DNA of 58,663 nt from Candidatus Rhodobacter oscarellae (GCF_001078595.1 NZ_LFTY01000002.1:2044557-2103219), one strand, 5' to 3'. Positions 43,290 through 52,498 are shown, numbered from the stretch's first letter. Numbers and translations are program-made. Notes: generated from the letters alone by a model not told the origin.

Positions 43290-44594
43290 TCACAAATTGC
43301 GCTGCGCCCGCTTCTTCACGAAGAAATCCAACCGCTTCTTCAGCTCGCGTTCGAACCCGCGTTCCACCGGCACGTAATACACGCCCCGCTTCATGTCCTC
43401 GGGGAAGTAGTCCTGCCCGCTAAAGGCATCCTCGGCAGCGTGGTCATACTCATAACCCTCGGCATAGCCCTGCTCCTTCATCAGCCGCGTGGGCGCGTTC
43501 AGGATGTGCTTGGGCGGCACCAGGCTGCCGGTCTTGGCCGCGGCGCGTCGGGCGTCCTTATAGGCCGCGTAGCCGGCGTTGGATTTCGGCGCGAGCGCCA
43601 GATAGATCACCGCCTGCGCCAGCGCCAGCTCGCCCTCGGGCGAGCCCAGCCGCTCGTAGGTCTGCCAGCCATCCAGGCACACCGACTGCGCCTGCGGGTC
43701 CGCGAGCCCGATATCCTCCACCGCCATGCGGGTGATGCGCCGCGCCAGAAAGCGCGGGTCCTCGCCGCCCTCCAACATCCGCGTGAACCAGTAAAGCGCG
43801 GCGTCGGGGTCGCTGCCGCGCACGGATTTGTGCAGCGCCGAGATCAGGTTGTAATGCGCGTCGCCGGACTTGTCGTACTGCGCGGCGCGCTTTTGCAGCC
43901 GCGCGGTCAGGTCGGCGCGGCCCAGCTTGGCGTCGACCTTCCAGGCGGCGATCTGCTCGACGAGGTTCAGCATGGCGCGCCCGTCGCCGTCCGACATCTC
44001 CAGCAGCGCTTCGCGCGCCTCGCCATCCAGCGGCAGCGCCCGGCCCAGTTCGCGCTCCGCGCGCTGCGCAAGGCGCTCCAGGTCGTCCAGGCCAAGACGC
44101 TCCAGCACCAGCACCTGCGCGCGGCTCAGAAGTGCCGCGTTCAACTCGAACGAGGGGTTCTCGGTGGTGGCCCCCACCAGCAGGATCGTGCCGTCCTCCA
44201 TATGCGGCAGGAACCCGTCCTGCTGCGCCTTGTTGAAGCGGTGGATCTCGTCAACGAAGAGCAGCGTGCCCTGGCCGTTCTGGCGGCGGATCTTGGCGGC
44301 CTCAAAGACGCGGCGCAGGTCGGGCACGCCGGTGAAGATCGCGCTGATCTGGACGAAATGCAGATCGGTCTCGTCCGCCAGAAGCCGCGCGATGGTGGTC
44401 TTGCCCACGCCCGGCGGGCCCCAGAAGACCAGCGAGGACATCGCGCCGGATGCCAGCATGACGCCCAGCGGGGCCTCCGCCCCAAGCACCTGCTGCTGCC
44501 CAATGACCTCCGACAGCGCCTTGGGCCGCAGCCGGTCCGCCAATGGGCGCGGCGCCGTGTCCGGGACCGGAGCAGTGTCGAAGAGATCAGGCAA
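43290..44594 (-). CDS. rarA: Replication-associated recombination protein A (RarA/MgsA)
   Basis: The 434-aa AAA+ ATPase acts at stalled replication forks with RecA and SSB. Walker A GPPGVGKTT (Lys65), Walker B LLFVDEIHRFNKAQQD, sensor LLVGATTENPSFELN and arginine-finger region LLSRAQVLVLE are followed by the helical tetramerisation domain (SVRGSDPDAALYWFTRMLEGGEDP, YPEDM-like end). Length is normal. It ends 46 bp from repeat R2 copy B. Confidence 0.93.
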   Translation of the reverse strand: MPDLFDTAPVPDTAPRPLADRLRPKALSEVIGQQQVLGAEAPLGVMLASGAMSSLVFWGPPGVGKTTIARLLADETDLHFVQISAIFTGVPDLRRVFEAAKIRRQNGQGTLLFVDEIHRFNKAQQDGFLPHMEDGTILLVGATTENPSFELNAALLSRAQVLVLERLGLDDLERLAQRAERELGRALPLDGEAREALLEMSDGDGRAMLNLVEQIAAWKVDAKLGRADLTARLQKRAAQYDKSGDAHYNLISALHKSVRGSDPDAALYWFTRMLEGGEDPRFLARRITRMAVEDIGLADPQAQSVCLDGWQTYERLGSPEGELALAQAVIYLALAPKSNAGYAAYKDARRAAAKTGSLVPPKHILNAPTRLMKEQGYAEGYEYDHAAEDAFSGQDYFPEDMKRGVYYVPVERGFERELKKRLDFFVKKRAQRNL

Positions 44595-44653
44595 AATCCA
44601 CCTCAGGCTTCTTTTCGGCTAAAAATACGGAATCACAACGCAGGTCAAAAGAA

Positions 44654-44678
44654 AACCCGCCTCCGTGTGGGGCGGGTT
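44654..44678 (-). terminator. Intrinsic terminator of the rpsM-rplQ operon
   Basis: On the minus strand AACCCGCC...GGCGGGTT forms a stem followed by TTCTTTTG, about 100 bp after rplQ. Another stem (GAGCGGGT/ACCCGCTC, about 44706-44726) precedes it. Confidence 0.75.
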
Positions 44679-44776
44679 CCTAAAAACCGGCGGCTGATCC
44701 GCCCATGGAGCGGGTAAACCCGCTCTGATGGGCGTTTTCGCCAGGCCGATAAACGCCCATTCGGGCGCGAAGAGGC

Positions 44777-45193
44777 CTAGCCTTCGGCTTCTTCCGCGGC
44801 CACGCGGGCCTTGTCGGCGGCGCCCTTGGCGTCCACGTCCCGGTCGACCAGCTCGATGATCGCCATCGGCGCCATGTCGCCATAGCGGAAGCCCGCCTTC
44901 AGCACGCGGGTGTAACCGCCCTGGCGCTCGGCATAGCGGCCGCCAAGCACGTCAAATAGCTTGGCCACATGGGCGTCCTGCTTGAGGCGCGACGCGGCCA
45001 GGCGGCGCGAATGCAAATCGCCCTTCTTGGCCAGGGTGATCAGCTTGTCCACGACCCGCTTAAGCTCTTTCGCCTTCGGCAGGGTTGTCTTGATTTGCTC
45101 ATGCTCGATGAGCGAGCCGGCCATGTTCGCCCAAAGCGCCTTGCGGTGCTCATGGGTCCGATTCAGGCGGCGGTAGCCACGCTTGTGACGCAT
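44777..45193 (-). CDS. rplQ: 50S ribosomal protein L17
   Basis: The 138-aa protein begins [20 protein letters not shown] and contains [19 protein letters not shown] and [24 protein letters not shown], all diagnostic of L17. An acidic Ala-rich tail follows, as in other alphaproteobacteria. It is the last gene of the alpha operon segment. Confidence 0.97.
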   Translation of the reverse strand: MRHKRGYRRLNRTHEHRKALWANMAGSLIEHEQIKTTLPKAKELKRVVDKLITLAKKGDLHSRRLAASRLKQDAHVAKLFDVLGGRYAERQGGYTRVLKAGFRYGDMAPMAIIELVDRDVDAKGAADKARVAAEEAEG

Positions 45194-45340
45194 ATCGTTT
45201 CTCCGTTTCGTGCCCTCTACGGGCGTTTATGCTTTGTCTGGGGCCCCATGCGCGCGGGGCCCTCTCCTTGGGGCGTTATGCCCATCGCTATCCACCAAGC
45301 GCGCCCTGGCGGGCGGGGGCGGGGTCGTTCTTGGTTGCGC

Positions 45341-45361
45341 CATTGGTCCGAGCGACCAATG
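45341..45361. other. Intercistronic hairpin between rpoA and rplQ
   Basis: CATTGGTC CGAGC GACCAATG forms an 8-bp perfect stem in the 205-bp gap. A GGGGCCCC/GGGGCCC stem lies closer to rplQ. They may set the ratio of RpoA to L17 or mark RNA processing. Confidence 0.45.
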
Positions 45362-45398
45362 GACGACGGGACGCCCGCCGGGGCGCGCGTCCCAATTC

Positions 45399-46415
45399 TT
45401 AGAACTGGTCTTCGAACTTCTTGGCCAGGTCCTCGATGTTCTCCGGCGGCCATTCCTCGACATCCATGCCCAGGTGCAGACCCATGCCCGAGAGCACTTC
45501 TTTGATCTCGTTGAGCGACTTGCGGCCGAAGTTCGGCGTGCGCAGCATCTCGGCCTCGGTCTTCTGGATCAGATCGCCGATATAGACGATGTTGTCGTTC
45601 TTGAGGCAGTTGGCCGAGCGCACCGACAGCTCCAGCTCGTCGACCTTCTTCAGCAGAAGCGGGTTGAACTCCAGCCCGTCGTCGTCGTCCTGGCGGCTGG
45701 CGGCCTCGGGCTCGTCGAAGTTGACGAAGATCGACAGCTGGTCCTGGATGATGCGCGCGGCATAGGCCACGGCGTCGTCCGGTGTTACAGAGCCGTCGGT
45801 TTCCATCTTCAGCGTCAGCTTGTCATAGTCCAGCACCTGGCCCTCGCGGGTGGGCTGCACGTCATAGCTGACCTTCTTGACGGGCGAGTAGATCGCGTCA
45901 ACCGGCACCAGGCCGATGGGCGCGTCCTCGGGGCGGTTCTTGTCGGCGGCGACATAGCCCTTGCCGGTGTTCACGGTAAGCTCCATGAACAGGTCGGCGC
46001 CGTCGTCAAGGTGGCAGACCACGTGATCCTTGTTGAGGATCTCGATGCCTGCGCTTTCCGAGATGTCACCGGCGGTGACGACGCCCGGGCCCTTGGCCGA
46101 GATCGACAGCCGCTTGGGGCCCTCGACTTCCATGCGGATCGACACGCCCTTGAGGTTCAGGACGATGTCGGTGACGTCCTCGCGCACGCCCGCGACCGAG
46201 CTGAACTCGTGCAGCACGTTGTCGATTTGTACGCTGGTGATTGCCGCGCCTTGCAGCGACGACAGCAGCACGCGCCGCAGCGCGTTGCCCAGCGTCAGCC
46301 CGAAGCCGCGCTCAAGCGGTTCGGCCACAACAGTGGCTTGGCGCAGCGGGTCATTGCCCGGCTTCACCTCCAGCTGTGTGGGTTTGATTAGTTCCTGCCA
46401 GTTCTTATGGATCAT
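45399..46415 (-). CDS. rpoA: DNA-directed RNA polymerase subunit alpha
   Basis: The 338-aa protein has the N-terminal dimerisation domain ([31 protein letters not shown]) and the C-terminal DNA- and activator-binding domain ([43 protein letters not shown]). These contain the UP-element-contact residues. Length is standard for alphaproteobacteria. Confidence 0.98.
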   Translation of the reverse strand: MIHKNWQELIKPTQLEVKPGNDPLRQATVVAEPLERGFGLTLGNALRRVLLSSLQGAAITSVQIDNVLHEFSSVAGVREDVTDIVLNLKGVSIRMEVEGPKRLSISAKGPGVVTAGDISESAGIEILNKDHVVCHLDDGADLFMELTVNTGKGYVAADKNRPEDAPIGLVPVDAIYSPVKKVSYDVQPTREGQVLDYDKLTLKMETDGSVTPDDAVAYAARIIQDQLSIFVNFDEPEAASRQDDDDGLEFNPLLLKKVDELELSVRSANCLKNDNIVYIGDLIQKTEAEMLRTPNFGRKSLNEIKEVLSGMGLHLGMDVEEWPPENIEDLAKKFEDQF

Positions 46416-46531
46416 GCCTATCCTCCATTCTTGTTCCCTGCTGCATGTCCGGATGGCAGGGAACGCCCGAGGTATTCAAAAGATGGTGCCGGACCCCGGC
46501 GCTATGCCAGGGCCCGGGCGAGCAGAACGTA

Positions 46532-46921
46532 TTAGACGCGGCGACGCTTTGGTGGGCGGCAGCCGTTATGGGCGATCGGCGTCACGTCGCGGATGGACGT
46601 GATGTTAAAGCCGACAGCCGCCAGCGCGCGCAGCGCGCTTTCGCGACCGGAACCCGGGCCCTGCACCTCGACCTCAAGGGTCTTAACGCCGTGCTCCTGG
46701 GCCTTCTTGCCCGCGTCCTCGGCGGCCATCTGCGCCGCGTAGGGCGTCGACTTGCGCGAGCCCTTAAAGCCCATCGTGCCAGCGGACGACCACGCGATGG
46801 CGTTGCCCTGCACGTCAGAGATAAGGATCTTTGTGTTGTTGAACGAGCTGTTCACATGCGCCACACCGGCGGCGATGTTCTTGCGTTCCTTGCGCTTGGG
46901 AGCGCGACGATCACGTGCCAT
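46532..46921 (-). CDS. rpsK: 30S ribosomal protein S11
   Basis: The 129-aa protein has the S11 signatures [43 protein letters not shown] and the C-terminal [18 protein letters not shown]. It lies 19 bp after rpsM and belongs to the rpsM-rpsK-rpoA-rplQ operon. Confidence 0.98.
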   Translation of the reverse strand: MARDRRAPKRKERKNIAAGVAHVNSSFNNTKILISDVQGNAIAWSSAGTMGFKGSRKSTPYAAQMAAEDAGKKAQEHGVKTLEVEVQGPGSGRESALRALAAVGFNITSIRDVTPIAHNGCRPPKRRRV

Positions 46922-46940
46922 GTTTCTCGGCCTCCCTTAC

Positions 46941-47309
46941 TTATTTCTTCTTGCCGGCGATGGGCTTTGCGGGGCCCTTGCGCGTGCGAGCGTTGGTGTG
47001 GGTCCGCTGACCGCGCACCGGCAGGTTGCGACGGTGGCGCAGGCCGCGGTAGCAGCCCAGGTCCATCAGGCGCTTGATGTTCATCTGAACTTCGCGGCGC
47101 AGGTCGCCCTCAACGTTAAGGTTGGCGTCGATATGTTCACGGATCTGCAAGACTTCTGAGTCAGACAGCTCGTTCACCCGACGGGTGGCGTCGATGCCCA
47201 CGGCCTCGCAAATCTGCGTGGCGGTGGTGTGTCCGATGCCATGAATGTAAGTCAGCGCGATGGGTACGCGCTTAGCGGTGGGGATGTTTACCCCAGCGAT
47301 ACGTGCCAC
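46941..47309 (-). CDS. rpsM: 30S ribosomal protein S13
   Basis: The 122-aa protein begins [20 protein letters not shown] and has [20 protein letters not shown] and the [26 protein letters not shown] tail of S13. It is the first gene here. The secY and adk genes that often precede it in relatives are not adjacent; instead a leader with a hairpin and an unrelated small gene lie upstream. Confidence 0.98.
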   Translation of the reverse strand: MARIAGVNIPTAKRVPIALTYIHGIGHTTATQICEAVGIDATRRVNELSDSEVLQIREHIDANLNVEGDLRREVQMNIKRLMDLGCYRGLRHRRNLPVRGQRTHTNARTRKGPAKPIAGKKK

Positions 47310-47368
47310 GTGGATACGTCCTTTTCACGTTGCGGATCCGTAACCCCAGATCCTTTTTTCACAACCAA

Positions 47369-47398
47369 AGCCCGCGGATTTTTGAGGTCCAGCGGGCT
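47369..47398 (-). promoter_or_regulatory. Leader hairpin upstream of rpsM
   Basis: On the minus strand AGCCCGC...GCGGGCT encloses a 16-nt loop and is followed by TTTGGTTGTGAAAAAAGG, about 60 bp before rpsM. It could end a transcript arriving from upstream or act as a leader attenuator; the U-run is weak. Confidence 0.45.
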
Positions 47399-47528
47399 CG
47401 CTATAAGATTCTCGTGGCTGCGGCGGGGGGCGACCCCGCGATGCGGCCGATTCTCAGTAGAGATGGCGGTAGGTAAGGTCTGCAGCCTCCGGCGTCAATA
47501 CCCCATGTCAAGGATAAATTTCGCGCCG

Positions 47529-47885
47529 CTACTCGCAGGCCAAGAACCGCGTGGGCGCGTCCCCGCCCTGCCACCAGAGATTGACCACGCCGGGCTCGTA
47601 GCTGCCGAACTGGAAGGTGACCAGGATGGGCTCGATCAGACCCGGCTCCGAGCAGTAGCCCAGCCGCGTGGTGGTCACGTCGCCATCCCAGCGAAACTCC
47701 ACCGGCGGCTCGAACGCGCAGTAATACTCGATCTCGAACATCTCGCTCGCGGTGAGCGTCATGCCAAGCTCCTGGCCGTCGATGGCCGAAAGCCCGCACA
47801 TCTGCGGGTTGGTGACAAGCTGCGGTGCGGCGCTGGCCACCGAGGCACCAAACGCGAGCGCGATGGCCGAGAGTGCTGGTTTCAT
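47529..47885 (-). CDS. Small secreted protein of unknown function
   Basis: The 118-aa product has a signal peptide (MKPALSAIALAFGASVASAAP) and a mature domain of about 98 residues with four Cys (QMCGL, YYCAF, GYCSEP, LACE) that could form two disulfides. The sequence is beta-rich with aromatic residues, and no family is recognised. The start at 47885 follows GGAAGAGACC, which is part of or next to repeat R3 copy 2. It is on the same strand as the ribosomal operon but 219 bp upstream of it. Confidence 0.68.
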   Translation of the reverse strand: MKPALSAIALAFGASVASAAPQLVTNPQMCGLSAIDGQELGMTLTASEMFEIEYYCAFEPPVEFRWDGDVTTTRLGYCSEPGLIEPILVTFQFGSYEPGVVNLWWQGGDAPTRFLACE

Positions 47886-47893
47886 GGTCTCTT

Positions 47894-47975
47894 CCTATAG
47901 CGTCCGGGCCTTACCCTGAAACATCGGGCAAAGACTGGGCAGACGCAACCTCTGGATCGTTTGGGAGCACCGCCG
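47894..47975 (+). repeat. Repeat R3 copy 2
   Basis: CCTATAGCGTCCGG, ACGC-ACCTC and ATCGTTTGGGAGCAC match the R3 copy at 9489-9575 with scattered changes. It begins immediately upstream of the ribosome site of the small secreted protein gene and may contribute to its leader. From 47976 to 48125 only a GGCCTGGAGCGGGCATTG tag (48093) is noted. Confidence 0.45.
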
Positions 47976-48125
47976 AATGCGGTGATTTAGGATTAACGCA
48001 GCGCGCCGCCGTGTAAGACGCCGCTGCCGCCACCTTAAAGGACCGGCCCGCGAGCATGATTCCCGCTGCGGGGCTCGGCGCCGCTTTTGGCCTGGAGCGG
48101 GCATTGCCTACATGCGCACCGCCCT

Positions 48126-48370
48126 GACAACGCTTGCCGACACCAGACGCACCAGAACCCAAACAGCGCAACCGCCCGAGCTTGCCTCGGGCAGCGGCCA
48201 ACCTCCCCCAGGAGGCCGCTTTTGCAACGTTGTCCCCCATTGGAACGCAGGCGTTTTCGAAGATCGCTCGCAACACAGAGCGGTAGCGCAAGCGACCTCC
48301 AGGTCGGCCGCTGCCCGCGTTGCGCCCGGTTCAAAGTGGAGGCCCCGGATCAAGTACGGGACGGGCGGGT
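48126..48370 (+). repeat. Repeat R2 copy C
   Basis: The copy lies between the small secreted protein and the VOC gene. The left arm CGGGCAGCGGCCAACCT carries one change that leaves a G-T type pair with the right arm AGGTCGGCCGCTGCCCG. The core is 48228-48285, 58 nt. Both outer hairpins are present. Two antisense ORFs here (about 80 aa) look alike between copies A and C only because the arms are repeated. Confidence 0.85.
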
Positions 48371-48375
48371 TTGCC

Positions 48376-48864
48376 CTAACCGGCAGGCGCGGCCTCTGCT
48401 ACCAGCGCAGCCACGTCCAGCGGCGCGTTGATCATCGCCAGCGCGCCCTCCGTGTCCCGCGGCCACTCGGCTTGCGGTCGATCCCGGTAGAGCTCCACGC
48501 CGTTGCCGTCGGGGTCATCGAGATAGACCGCCTCGGACACGCCGTGATCCGCGGCGCCGGAGATCTCGATGCCCGCACCCAACGCGCGTTTGATCGCCGC
48601 GCCTAAAGCGGCCCGGTCGGGGAACAAGAACGCGGTGTGATAGAGCCCCGTGTGCCCCTTGGGCGGGGGCGTGCCGCCCAGGCTCTGCCAGGTGTTCAGC
48701 CCGATATGGTGGTGGTAGCCGCCGGCGGACAAGAAGGCGGCGCGATCGCCGTATCTCTGCATGACCTCCAGCCCGATCACGTCGCGATAGAAGGCAACCG
48801 CGCGCTCCAGGTCGGCCACGCGCAGGTGGACATGGCCAATTGTCATCTCTGAGGGTGCACCCAT
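48376..48864 (-). CDS. VOC family protein, extradiol dioxygenase-like
   Basis: The 162-aa protein has one strong N-terminal VOC module (IGHVHLRVADLERAVAFYRDVIGLEV), then GGYHHHIGLNTW, GLYHTAFLFPDRAAL and DPDGNGVELYRDRP. The His, His and Glu residues are placed as iron ligands of CatE-like catechol-2,3-dioxygenases. The ATG at 48864 follows GGAAAGGAGCGACCCC. It is divergent from the carnitine genes, so a role with them is possible. The substrate is unknown. Confidence 0.78.
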   Translation of the reverse strand: MGAPSEMTIGHVHLRVADLERAVAFYRDVIGLEVMQRYGDRAAFLSAGGYHHHIGLNTWQSLGGTPPPKGHTGLYHTAFLFPDRAALGAAIKRALGAGIEISGAADHGVSEAVYLDDPDGNGVELYRDRPQAEWPRDTEGALAMINAPLDVAALVAEAAPAG

Positions 48865-49045
48865 GGGGTCGCTCCTTTCCAAAACCTTGCGGCAGAGCTG
48901 GGCGCGCGGGCCGCGCGTCGCAACGCCGATCCCTGCACATCGGCTGTGCACGCGGCGCCCCGCCGCGCCAGCGGGTCGTTTTCAGACTTGCGCGGCGGGG
49001 CGAATCCGCGCCACTACGCGGCAACTCAAGAAAAGGATGCGCCCC

Positions 49046-49963
49046 ATGCCGCTGACCATGAACAAAGAGGTCTTCATCACCTGCGCCGTCACCGGGTCCG
49101 GCGGCACGCAGGACCGCAGCCCGCACGTGCCCCGCTCGCCCGAGCAGATCGCGAGCTCCGCGATTGACGCGGCCAAAGCGGGTGCGGCCATCGTGCACTG
49201 CCATGTGCGCGACCCCGAGACCGGCACGCCCTCGCGCCGGCTGGACCTCTACCGCGAGGTGACCGAGCGCATCCGCGACGCAGATGTGGACGTGGTCTTG
49301 AACCTCACCGCGGGCATGGGCGGCGACATCGTGTTCGGCAACCCCGAGGCCCCCTTCCCCGTCAACGAGGACGCCACCGACATGATCGGCGCCTCCGCCC
49401 GCGTGGCGCATGTGCGCGAGTGCCTGCCCGAGATCTGCACGCTGGATTGCGGCACGATGAACTTCGCCGAGGCGGATTACGTCATGACCAACTCGCCCGG
49501 CATGCTGACCGCCATGGGCGGCATGATGACCGAGATAGGCGTCAAGCCCGAGATCGAGGCCTTCGACACCGGGCATCTTTGGTACGCCAAGCAGCTGGTG
49601 GCGGACGGCGTGCTGGAGCCGAACGCCCTGGTGCAGCTGTGCATGGGCGTGCCCTGGGGTGCGCCGAACGATCTCAACACCTTCATGGCGATGGTCAACA
49701 ACGTGCCAAGCGACTGGACTTGGTCGGCCTTCTCGCTGGGGCGCGATCAGATGGCCTATGCCGCCGCCGCCGTGCTGGCGGGCGGGAATGTCCGCGTCGG
49801 GCTAGAGGACAACCTCTGGCTGGGCAAGGGCGAGCTGGCCACGAACGCCCAACTGGTGGAGCGCTCTGCCACGATTATCACCAATATGGGCGCGCGGATC
49901 ATCGGCCCCGACGAGGTGCGCGCCAAGCTCGGCCTGACCAAGCGGGCGCCCGTCGCGAAATGA
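49046..49963 (+). CDS. BKACE family beta-keto acid cleavage enzyme (probable dehydrocarnitine cleavage)
   Basis: The 305-aa enzyme condenses a beta-keto acid with acetyl-CoA to give acetoacetate and a new CoA ester. Zn ligands are in VHCHVRDPETG (His51, His53); other family marks are TCAVTGSGGTQDRSPHVPRSPEQI, NLTAGMGGD, GVPWGAPND and GGNVRVGLEDNLWL. With the carnitine dehydrogenase/thioesterase fusion downstream, the likely substrate is 3-dehydrocarnitine, giving betainyl-CoA. The ATG at 49046 follows AAAAGGATGCG. Its stop overlaps the start of the lipoprotein gene (ATGA). Confidence 0.88.
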   Translation: MPLTMNKEVFITCAVTGSGGTQDRSPHVPRSPEQIASSAIDAAKAGAAIVHCHVRDPETGTPSRRLDLYREVTERIRDADVDVVLNLTAGMGGDIVFGNPEAPFPVNEDATDMIGASARVAHVRECLPEICTLDCGTMNFAEADYVMTNSPGMLTAMGGMMTEIGVKPEIEAFDTGHLWYAKQLVADGVLEPNALVQLCMGVPWGAPNDLNTFMAMVNNVPSDWTWSAFSLGRDQMAYAAAAVLAGGNVRVGLEDNLWLGKGELATNAQLVERSATIITNMGARIIGPDEVRAKLGLTKRAPVAK

Positions 49964-50433
49964 TCCAACGGGCGCTGCCTTTCCTTGCGGCCCTGCTGCT
50001 TGCGGGCTGCCTCGGCACCACCGAGGCCCCGCCGACCGAGGACGCGCCCGAGACCGACGACAGCGGCTATGTGTTCGACGACGCCGAGAACGCCCCGGAA
50101 GGGGCGGACGAGGCTGCTGAAAGCCCCGCCGAGGAGGCCCCGCAAGGGGCCGAAGAGGCGCCCCAGGCAGAGGCCGAACCCGCAAAGCCCGACCCAAACG
50201 CAGCCTTTCGCCTGGAATGCACCAAGCGCAAGGGCAGCCTCAGCAAGCTCAAATCCGGCGCCTTCGTCTGCGTCACCCGCACGCGCGACGCCAATAGGCG
50301 CTGCGTCAGCGCGGGCGAGTGCGACGGGGCATGCCTTGCGCGCTCCGGGACCTGCGCGCCGGTGAAGCCGCTGGTGGGCTGCCACGAAATTCTGACCAAT
50401 AGAGGCGCGCGCGCCACGGTCTGCGTCGAATAG
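49960..50433 (+). CDS. Lipoprotein with Glu/Pro-rich linker and Cys-rich domain
   Basis: The 157-aa product has a lipobox (FLAALLLAGC), an acidic Pro/Ala/Glu linker of about 60 residues that would span the periplasm, and a C-terminal domain of about 75 residues with seven or eight Cys (LECTKRKG, FVCVTR, RRCVSAGECDGACLA, TCAPV, GCHEIL, TVCVE). The gene is coupled to the BKACE gene by a 4-bp overlap and precedes the carnitine dehydrogenase by 30 bp. A lipoprotein inside a catabolic operon is unusual; a role in substrate access is only a guess. Confidence 0.75.
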   Translation: MIQRALPFLAALLLAGCLGTTEAPPTEDAPETDDSGYVFDDAENAPEGADEAAESPAEEAPQGAEEAPQAEAEPAKPDPNAAFRLECTKRKGSLSKLKSGAFVCVTRTRDANRRCVSAGECDGACLARSGTCAPVKPLVGCHEILTNRGARATVCVE

Positions 50434-50463
50434 CGGACGCAACCGACCAAAGGAGACAATGAC

Positions 50464-51939
50464 ATGAGCAACATCGCGGCGATCATCGGCGGCGGCGTCA
50501 TCGGCGGCGGCTGGGCCGCGCGCTTTGCCCTCATGGGGTGGCAGGTGCGGATTTTCGACCCCGACCCGGAGGCCGAGCGCAAAATCGGCGAGGTCCTGGA
50601 CAACGCGCGGCGCTCACTCCCGGGGCTCTCGGACACCGCGCTGCCGGCGGAAGGCGCGATCACGTTCCATGCCGAATTGGCCGACGCGGTGGCTGGCGCC
50701 TCCTGGATCCAAGAGAGCGTACCAGAGCGGTTGGAGCTAAAGCAGAAGGTCTACGCCTCGCTCTTGGCCGCCGCGCCGAGCGACGCGATCATCGGCTCGT
50801 CCACCTCCGGCTTTAAGCCCTCCGAGCTGCAAGAGGGCACTTCCAACCCCGGCCAGATCGTCGTGGCGCACCCGTTTAACCCGGTCTACCTCTTGCCCCT
50901 GGCCGAGCTGGTGACCACGGCGGCCAACTCGGCCGAGACCATCGCCCGCGCGCAACAGATCCTGCGCGCCATCGGCATGTACCCCCTGCATGTCAAGAAA
51001 GAGATCGACGCCCATATCGCCGACCGCTTCCTCGAGGCCGTCTGGCGCGAGGCGCTCTGGCTGGTCAAGGACGGCATCGCCTCGACCGAAGAGATCGACG
51101 ACGCGATCCGCTATGGGTTCGGCCTGCGCTGGGCGCAGATGGGCCTTTTCGAGACCTACCGCGTGGCGGGCGGCGAGGCCGGCATGAAGCACTTCATGGC
51201 GCAGTTCGGCCCGGCGCTGAAATGGCCCTGGACCAAGCTGATGGACGTGCCCGAGTTCACCGACGAGCTGGTGGACCTGATCGCGGGACAGTCCGACGCG
51301 CAGTCCGGGCAGTATTCCATCCGCGAGCTAGAGCGCATCCGCGACAACAACCTGGTGGGCATGATGCGCGCGCTCAAGCATCAGGATTACGGCGCCGGGG
51401 CCCTGCTGAACGAGACCGACAAGGGGCTGCGCGACCAGAACGGGACGGTGCAGGACTTCCCCGACATTGATGACCTGACCAAGCCGATCGAGACGGTCAG
51501 CCGCGCCGTGCCCTTGGACTGGACCGATTACAACGGCCACATGAACGAGGCGAAGTACCTGCAGGCCTTCGGCGACGCCACGGACCGCTTCATGTGGATC
51601 GTGGGCTGCGACGCCGAGTACATCGCCACCGGCGGCAGCTACTTCACCGCCGAGACCCATATCCGCCACCTGGACGAGATCCAGGCCGGCGAGCGCATCC
51701 GCGTCGAGACGATCTGTCTGAACGGCCAGGGCAAGAAGATGCATCTCTTCCACCAGCTCTGGGCCGGGGACCGGCTCTGCGCCAGCGGCGAGCATATCCT
51801 GATCCATGTCTCACTTGAGACGCGGCGACCCTCCGAGCCGACCGGCGTGATCCCGCAGCGGATGGCGGCGATCCACGACGCCCATGCCGCCCTGGAGCGG
51901 CCCGAGGGCGTGGGTCGCTACGTGGGCGCGCCACGGTGA
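50464..51939 (+). CDS. Fused L-carnitine dehydrogenase / betainyl-CoA thioesterase
   Basis: The 491-aa protein joins two enzymes. Residues 1-330 form a 3-hydroxyacyl-CoA-dehydrogenase-like L-carnitine dehydrogenase: IGGGVIGGGWAARFALMGW binds NAD+, then SSTSGFKPSELQ, VVAHPFNPVYLLPL (catalytic His region) and FGLRWAQMGLFETY. Residues about 345-491 are a hotdog thioesterase (LDWTDYNGHMNEAKYLQAF), expected to hydrolyse betainyl-CoA. Together with the BKACE enzyme this gives L-carnitine to 3-dehydrocarnitine to betainyl-CoA to glycine betaine. The ATG at 50464 follows AAAGGAGACAATGAC. A regulator or carnitine transporter is not in the window. Confidence 0.9.
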   Translation: MSNIAAIIGGGVIGGGWAARFALMGWQVRIFDPDPEAERKIGEVLDNARRSLPGLSDTALPAEGAITFHAELADAVAGASWIQESVPERLELKQKVYASLLAAAPSDAIIGSSTSGFKPSELQEGTSNPGQIVVAHPFNPVYLLPLAELVTTAANSAETIARAQQILRAIGMYPLHVKKEIDAHIADRFLEAVWREALWLVKDGIASTEEIDDAIRYGFGLRWAQMGLFETYRVAGGEAGMKHFMAQFGPALKWPWTKLMDVPEFTDELVDLIAGQSDAQSGQYSIRELERIRDNNLVGMMRALKHQDYGAGALLNETDKGLRDQNGTVQDFPDIDDLTKPIETVSRAVPLDWTDYNGHMNEAKYLQAFGDATDRFMWIVGCDAEYIATGGSYFTAETHIRHLDEIQAGERIRVETICLNGQGKKMHLFHQLWAGDRLCASGEHILIHVSLETRRPSEPTGVIPQRMAAIHDAHAALERPEGVGRYVGAPR

Positions 51940-51949
51940 ATCGGAACCG

Positions 51950-52045
51950 GTGAGCAAGCGCGTCCTGATCACCGGCGCCGGCGCGGGGACTTGCCCTGCG
52001 ATCTCGGTGGGCGGGCATGTGTTCAACCCACATGTGTCGCCCTAG
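51950..52045 (+). pseudogene. 5' remnant of a short-chain dehydrogenase gene
   Basis: Eleven bp after the carnitine gene a GTG opens VSKRVLITGAGAG, the start of an SDR Rossmann fold with the first Gly motif. The frame then becomes unrelated sequence and stops after 31 codons. Repeat R2 copy D begins 40 bp further on. It looks like a lost last gene of the operon, removed by a deletion or by insertion of repeat DNA. Confidence 0.5.
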
Positions 52046-52085
52046 GTTTTTGCCTGTGTGGGTGGTTCTGGGCTCGCGCGGGCTT

Positions 52086-52410
52086 TGAAGATCTTCCGCC
52101 CCGGGCTTGCCCCGGGGCCTCCACCTTGAACCAAACGCGACGCGGGCAGCGGCCGACCTGGAGGTCGCTTGCGCAACGCTCGCCGACACCAGACACGTCA
52201 GAATCCAAGCAGTGCGACCGCCCGAGCTTGCCTCGGGCAGCGGCCGACCTCCCCCAGGAGGCCGCTTTTGCGACGCTGCAAACTAATGAAACAACTGCGT
52301 TTGTAGAGCGCGCCCGCCAAGTACCGACGTTGCGCAAGCGACCTCCAGGTCGGCCGCTGCCCAGGTTGTGCTTGGTTCATGGGGGAGGCCCCGGGTCAAG
52401 CCCAAGGCGG
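52086..52410 (+). repeat. Repeat R2 copy D with an extra inverted right arm
   Basis: A complete unit (arms around the core 52274-52331, 58 nt) is preceded at 52086-52175 by an inverted copy of the right arm (CCGCCCCGGGCTTGCCCCGG ... CGGGCAGCGGCCGACCTGGAGGTCGC). The extra arm can pair with either arm of the full unit, so alternative large stems are possible. In this copy CGACG at the core start can also pair with GACGTTG-type sequence at its end, extending the stem. Confidence 0.85.
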
Positions 52411-52465
52411 GTTTCTAAGGCCCACTCCGGTCCAAAACACCCTATCTTGGCCTCAAACGACTTGA

Positions 52466-52480
52466 GAACAAAAATAGAAC
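52466..52480 (+). promoter_or_regulatory. LexA (SOS) box upstream of the ImuA-like gene
   Basis: GAAC AAAAATA GAAC matches the alphaproteobacterial SOS operator GAAC-N7-GAAC exactly. It ends 18 bp before the ATG, with a TATACT -10-like hexamer just after it, so bound LexA would block the promoter. Confidence 0.82.
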
Positions 52481-52498
52481 ATCTATACTGGCCGCCCG

